Position numbers and translations under genes: made by a program | In this document: piece after piece, positions 6,343-8,083 of the stretch | Position numbering within the stretch: position 1 is the first letter of the stretch | Layout: the number at the start of each line of letters is the position of its first letter | Origin: ANME-2 cluster archaeon | GTDB lineage: Archaea > Halobacteriota > Methanosarcinia > Methanosarcinales > Methanogasteraceae | NCBI GenBank assembly: GCA_003601535.1 | Contig: PIXW01000203.1 | Coordinates: 1 to 8,083, forward strand | Direction: 5' to 3' | DNA length: 8,083 bases | The notes under the pieces: model-generated | Seen by the model: only the letters and a program-made list of their open reading frames with translations | What the model was told of the DNA's origin: nothing | The model's database searches: none

Positions 6343-7188
6343 TCAGATCAATCTCGCTCCTTTGAAATCGATTCTGCTTCTTCCCACGCTGCCAAACTCA
6401 GAGAGCGCTGACTCAACCGCACCATCGCCAGACATATCGATCGCAAAGACCGCATCGCCAAGCATCGCCTGTGATGCCATGCCTTCTTCCGCCTCAACCG
6501 CCTGCACGGCATCAGACACTGAATCGCTCATCAGTCCGGTTTCAACTGCAAACCGCTTTGACTGCTGCATAAAATTCTCAATCGTTGGTTTTTTCAATAA
6601 TTCTCGCAACGATTCGATCCCGATGGAATTGATTCGATTCGCAGCATTCAGATCTCGCAGTATTTCCTTTGTTGAGATCTTATCGAAGACGACCCAGAGA
6701 ACATCCTTCTCGTCCGTGCATATCCGGTCAAGCTGACCTGAAGCTCCAGGTGTGCGCCTGATGACGACACCTCCGAGCGATTGCGCCACAACATCCCCGA
6801 GTCCTGTCCTGTTCTCAACCTCTGCGATGTGTGCGAGCTCAAGTAGTTGACCTGCTGTCAGATCGAGCGATAGTGCGCAATTGAGTGCGAACGCTGTGCT
6901 GAGCGCGCCTGCGCCGCTCACTCCAAAACCAGCGCCGACCGGAACACCGGATCTGGCGTGAACCGAACATGGAAGCGATGTCAGCATGGAGACGACCGAT
7001 CCCACCGTCGGACATGGCACGTCATCCGAACCGCCCACCTCAACGCGTGTGGTGATGCCTGATTCCAGCGTGATCCCGCAGCCGATCGATCCCATCAGCG
7101 CGGGATTCTCATCTTCGCGGATTGCGAAGAATCCTGTGATGTGGGCTGGTGCAAACGCCGAGGCGGAGAGAGGTTTTCGTGGGGGCAT
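6343..7188 (-). CDS. Pantoate kinase (GHMP kinase family, archaeal CoA synthesis)
   Basis: 281 residues, normal for archaeal pantoate kinase (PoK, COG1829). Its GHMP-kinase features are an N-terminal FAPAHITGFF (12-21), GSIGCGITLE (33-42), the glycine/serine-rich ATP loop PVGAGFGVSGAGALSTA (83-99), TGLGDV (128-133), and a C-terminal GMASQAMLGDAVFAI (236-250) matching GHMP motif 3. It phosphorylates pantoate with ATP to 4-phosphopantoate, which phosphopantothenate synthetase then joins to beta-alanine; this two-enzyme route is typical of most archaea in place of bacterial PanC/PanK. It is cytoplasmic. It is the first gene of the leftward array. A clear TATA box lies about 33 nt upstream and there is no ribosome binding site, so the mRNA is probably almost leaderless. 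The partner synthetase gene is not in this window. The next gene starts 30-51 bp downstream. Confidence 0.93.
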   Translation of the reverse strand: MPPRKPLSASAFAPAHITGFFAIREDENPALMGSIGCGITLESGITTRVEVGGSDDVPCPTVGSVVSMLTSLPCSVHARSGVPVGAGFGVSGAGALSTAFALNCALSLDLTAGQLLELAHIAEVENRTGLGDVVAQSLGGVVIRRTPGASGQLDRICTDEKDVLWVVFDKISTKEILRDLNAANRINSIGIESLRELLKKPTIENFMQQSKRFAVETGLMSDSVSDAVQAVEAEEGMASQAMLGDAVFAIDMSGDGAVESALSEFGSVGRSRIDFKGARLI

Positions 7189-7357
7189 GGTGGTTGTTTA
7201 ATCTGGTTGTGGTTTGTTTTTATAGGTGGGGTATGATCGGTTAAATTTGGTGACATTTGATGGCATCACTGCAAATGGCGATTGCCATGAACAGACAGAC
7301 CCAACCATCCGAATCCTGTATCGTTTCTCGAGCAAAGTTGTGCACCCTGTGCAAGCT
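7189..7357. other. Divergent intergenic region between pantoate kinase and 5S rRNA
   Basis: This stretch has no credible protein gene. It holds the leftward TATA box and, on the plus strand, two AT-rich promoter candidates for the 5S gene: TTTTTATAG near 7217-7225 and TTAAATTT at 7241-7248. The second would start RNA near 7270 and leave a precursor leader of 60-90 nt. Within that leader a small hairpin ATGGC-GATT-GCCAT lies at 7275-7288. A 7-nt segment TCGAGCA (7328-7334) pairs perfectly with TGCTCGA just after the 5S rRNA (7491-7497), and another hairpin, TGCAC-CCT-GTGCA, lies at 7341-7353. These look like pre-rRNA leader or processing structures. Confidence 0.5.
7217..7224 (-). promoter_or_regulatory. 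TATA box of the pantoate kinase gene and leftward array
   Basis: The minus strand reads CCTATAAAAACAAACC, with TATAAAAA at these positions, a good match to the archaeal TATA box. The start codon at 7188 is about 33 nt away, so initiation about 25 nt downstream of the box would give a leader of only a few nucleotides. The absence of a ribosome site before this ATG fits leaderless translation. It is the best promoter candidate for the whole array. The same bases on the plus strand read TTTTTATAG and might also serve the divergent 5S gene. Confidence 0.6.
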
Positions 7358-7492
7358 CACCAGTAGCTCCCCTGCCACGGGCACGACCGCACACGCACCC
7401 GCCCATCCCGAACACAGAAGATAAGCCCGGTCTCGCGTTTGTGGCGCGTACTGTGGTGCGAGAGTCCATGGGAAGCCACAAACGCTGATGTG
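7358..7492 (+). rRNA. 5S ribosomal RNA
   Basis: The plus strand carries the conserved 5S core CCCATCCCGAACACAGAAG followed by ATAAGCCCGG (7402-7430), the loop B/helix III block found in archaeal 5S rRNA. The helix IV/V arm follows: GCGTTTGTGGC (7435-7445) pairs over 11 bp with GCCACAAACGC (7475-7485). Inside it are GTACTG, CTGTGG (7451-7456) pairing with CCATGG (7466-7471) around a TGCGAGAGT loop, and the universal TGGGAA. GACCG (7385-7389) with CGGTC (7428-7432) is the likely helix II. Helix I is the least certain part: CAGTAGC (7361-7367) can pair with GCTGATG (7484-7490) with one G-A mismatch, which sets the ends given here, about 135 nt. An alternative outer stem would extend the RNA to 7328-7497. 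The gene stands alone, with no 16S or 23S beside it, and runs opposite to all protein genes here. Identity is firm, ends are not. Confidence 0.85.
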
Positions 7493-7515
7493 CTCGATTC
7501 TGACGTAAATTTGGG

Positions 7516-7542
7516 TTATTGTTTAGTTTGTAATGATTTTTT
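7516..7542 (+). terminator. T-rich transcription terminator after 5S rRNA
   Basis: About 20-50 nt after the 5S rRNA the plus strand becomes T-rich: TTATTGTTTAGTTTG, then a run of six T at 7537-7542. Runs of T on the coding strand are the usual intrinsic stop for archaeal RNA polymerase and no hairpin is needed. It separates the 5S gene from the convergent orphan gene. The region to 7588 holds nothing else that I can identify. Confidence 0.55.
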
Positions 7543-7588
7543 AGCGGTCCGCATCCTCATGTTATTCCGAGGAAAGTAAGACATAGAT

Positions 7589-7984
7589 TTAACTACAATA
7601 TTTTCTTTTCCACTCATCAAAATCGTTGATAAAAAGTTCCACTTTCTTTTTGTTCCACCAATACAGTCGTTCGGCTTTCGACTCGATATCTAAATCCCAC
7701 CTCCACCTCGGAGCTGAGTTAACTGCTTTATGCTTGAAACCCGCTTTATACTTAAAACTGCTGAAAGCAAAATATTCATTATTAGAGATGTCTGAACATC
7801 TCAGAAGACAAAAAACTTTGTCAACGTTTTCGAATTCTTCTTTATCTATAAGAACCATATGAAGAGTGGACCAGCTTTGTCCTTTGGCTATACGACCCAT
7901 TTTTTCAGGACCCACTTCAAGTATTTCGCTGTTTTTAAGAACTGTACGGAACCAAATCCATGCGTGTTCGGTTAAGCAATCCAT
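7589..7984 (-). CDS. Hypothetical protein, AT-rich orphan gene
   Basis: A 131-residue reading frame that I do not recognise. It is rich in Lys, Glu, Phe and Trp (eight W, as in AWIWF near the start, RWRWD and YWWNKKK), with no signal peptide and no hydrophobic span long enough to cross a membrane. The centre reads like alternating strands (STLHMVLID, VDKVFCLLRC, NEYFAFSSFKYKAG) and the end is a charged helix (LFINDFDEWKRKY), so a small soluble alpha/beta fold is plausible. By hand count the gene is about 39% GC, while coding lines of the left array are often above 50%; this suggests different origin or weaker constraint. A TATA-like box lies about 50 nt upstream. GGAGG sits only 1 nt before the ATG, closer than normal, so the exact start is uncertain. 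It converges on the 5S gene. The coherent frame and promoter favour a real gene. Confidence 0.6.
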   Translation of the reverse strand: MDCLTEHAWIWFRTVLKNSEILEVGPEKMGRIAKGQSWSTLHMVLIDKEEFENVDKVFCLLRCSDISNNEYFAFSSFKYKAGFKHKAVNSAPRWRWDLDIESKAERLYWWNKKKVELFINDFDEWKRKYCS

Positions 7985-8028
7985 TCCTCCATCAACCGTT
8001 CCCGTTTGATATTCGGATCACACCCGTG

Positions 8029-8040
8029 ATTTAAATATAT
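8029..8040 (-). promoter_or_regulatory. Possible TATA box of the orphan gene
   Basis: The minus strand reads ATATATTTAAAT here, a good AT-rich archaeal promoter element. Initiation about 25 nt downstream would give a leader of roughly 20-25 nt that includes the GGAGG before the start codon at 7984. The remaining bases to 8083 show no gene that I can support. Confidence 0.45.
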
Positions 8041-8083
8041 ACCATACAATGTTAACATATCCAGATGCATCCCCATCGATTCG

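Noticed and set aside
6343..6842. Plus-strand (6362-6736) and minus-strand (6648-6842) alternative frames within pantoate kinase
   Set aside because: The pantoate kinase frame is intact with GHMP motifs at both ends; these are shadows and do not indicate a frameshift.
7261..7370. Possible tRNA upstream of the 5S gene (TAGCTC resembling a D-arm, TCCGAATCC resembling a T-arm)
   Set aside because: No acceptor stem, anticodon arm or properly paired T-arm could be built around these on either strand.
7266..7481. 71-codon minus-strand reading frame between pantoate kinase and the orphan gene
   Set aside because: It lies across the antisense strand of the 5S rRNA and its leader; the open frame is a by-product of the conserved RNA sequence and the peptide has no protein-like features.
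1..8083. CRISPR array, insertion sequence, or integrase/attachment site
   Set aside because: No regularly spaced direct repeats, transposase or recombinase motifs, or terminal inverted repeats were seen on either strand.

Overview
The window looks archaeal, most likely from a euryarchaeon of the methanogen/Archaeoglobi type. The evidence is a pantoate kinase of the archaeal CoA pathway, a DUF106 (archaeal Oxa1/YidC/EMC3-like) membrane protein, a DadD-type deaminase paired with a methylthioinosine-type phosphorylase, a stand-alone 6-phospho-3-hexuloisomerase, TATA-like boxes 30-34 nt upstream of several start codons, and an archaeal-type 5S rRNA. I cannot name the genus from sequence alone.

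Layout. Nine protein genes run leftward (minus strand) from 7188 to the left edge in a tight array: pantoate kinase, DUF106 protein, MTA/MTI-type nucleoside phosphorylase, 5'-deoxyadenosine/SAH/MTA deaminase, 6-phospho-3-hexuloisomerase, an ABC permease, a CBS-domain/zinc-ribbon protein, an Lrp/AsnC regulator, and a PLP aminotransferase cut by the left edge. Gaps are 59 bp or less, and two junctions are 4-bp ATGA overlaps. To the right, a 5S rRNA gene lies alone on the plus strand (about 7358-7492), divergent from pantoate kinase, with a T-rich terminator behind it. A short AT-rich orphan gene (7589-7984, minus strand) converges on it, and the last 99 bases hold that gene's promoter.

How the genes work together. 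The phosphorylase and deaminase overlap and form a plausible salvage unit for SAM-derived nucleosides: the deaminase turns 5'-deoxyadenosine, MTA or SAH into the inosine analogue, and the phosphorylase splits it into hypoxanthine and a sugar 1-phosphate. The hexuloisomerase next to it belongs to the ribulose monophosphate route, which many archaea use to make pentose phosphate. Pantoate kinase feeds CoA. The CBS protein, Lrp regulator and aminotransferase form a separate left-hand block that looks like regulated amino-acid metabolism. The ABC permease has no ATPase or binding protein beside it.

No CRISPR array, transposase, tRNA or attachment site was seen. The least ordinary parts are the 5S rRNA, whose 5' side does not fit a standard compact 5S and has an extra flanking stem and hairpin, and the compositionally different orphan gene at the right end. 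I did not find convincing evidence of a wholly new multi-gene system.
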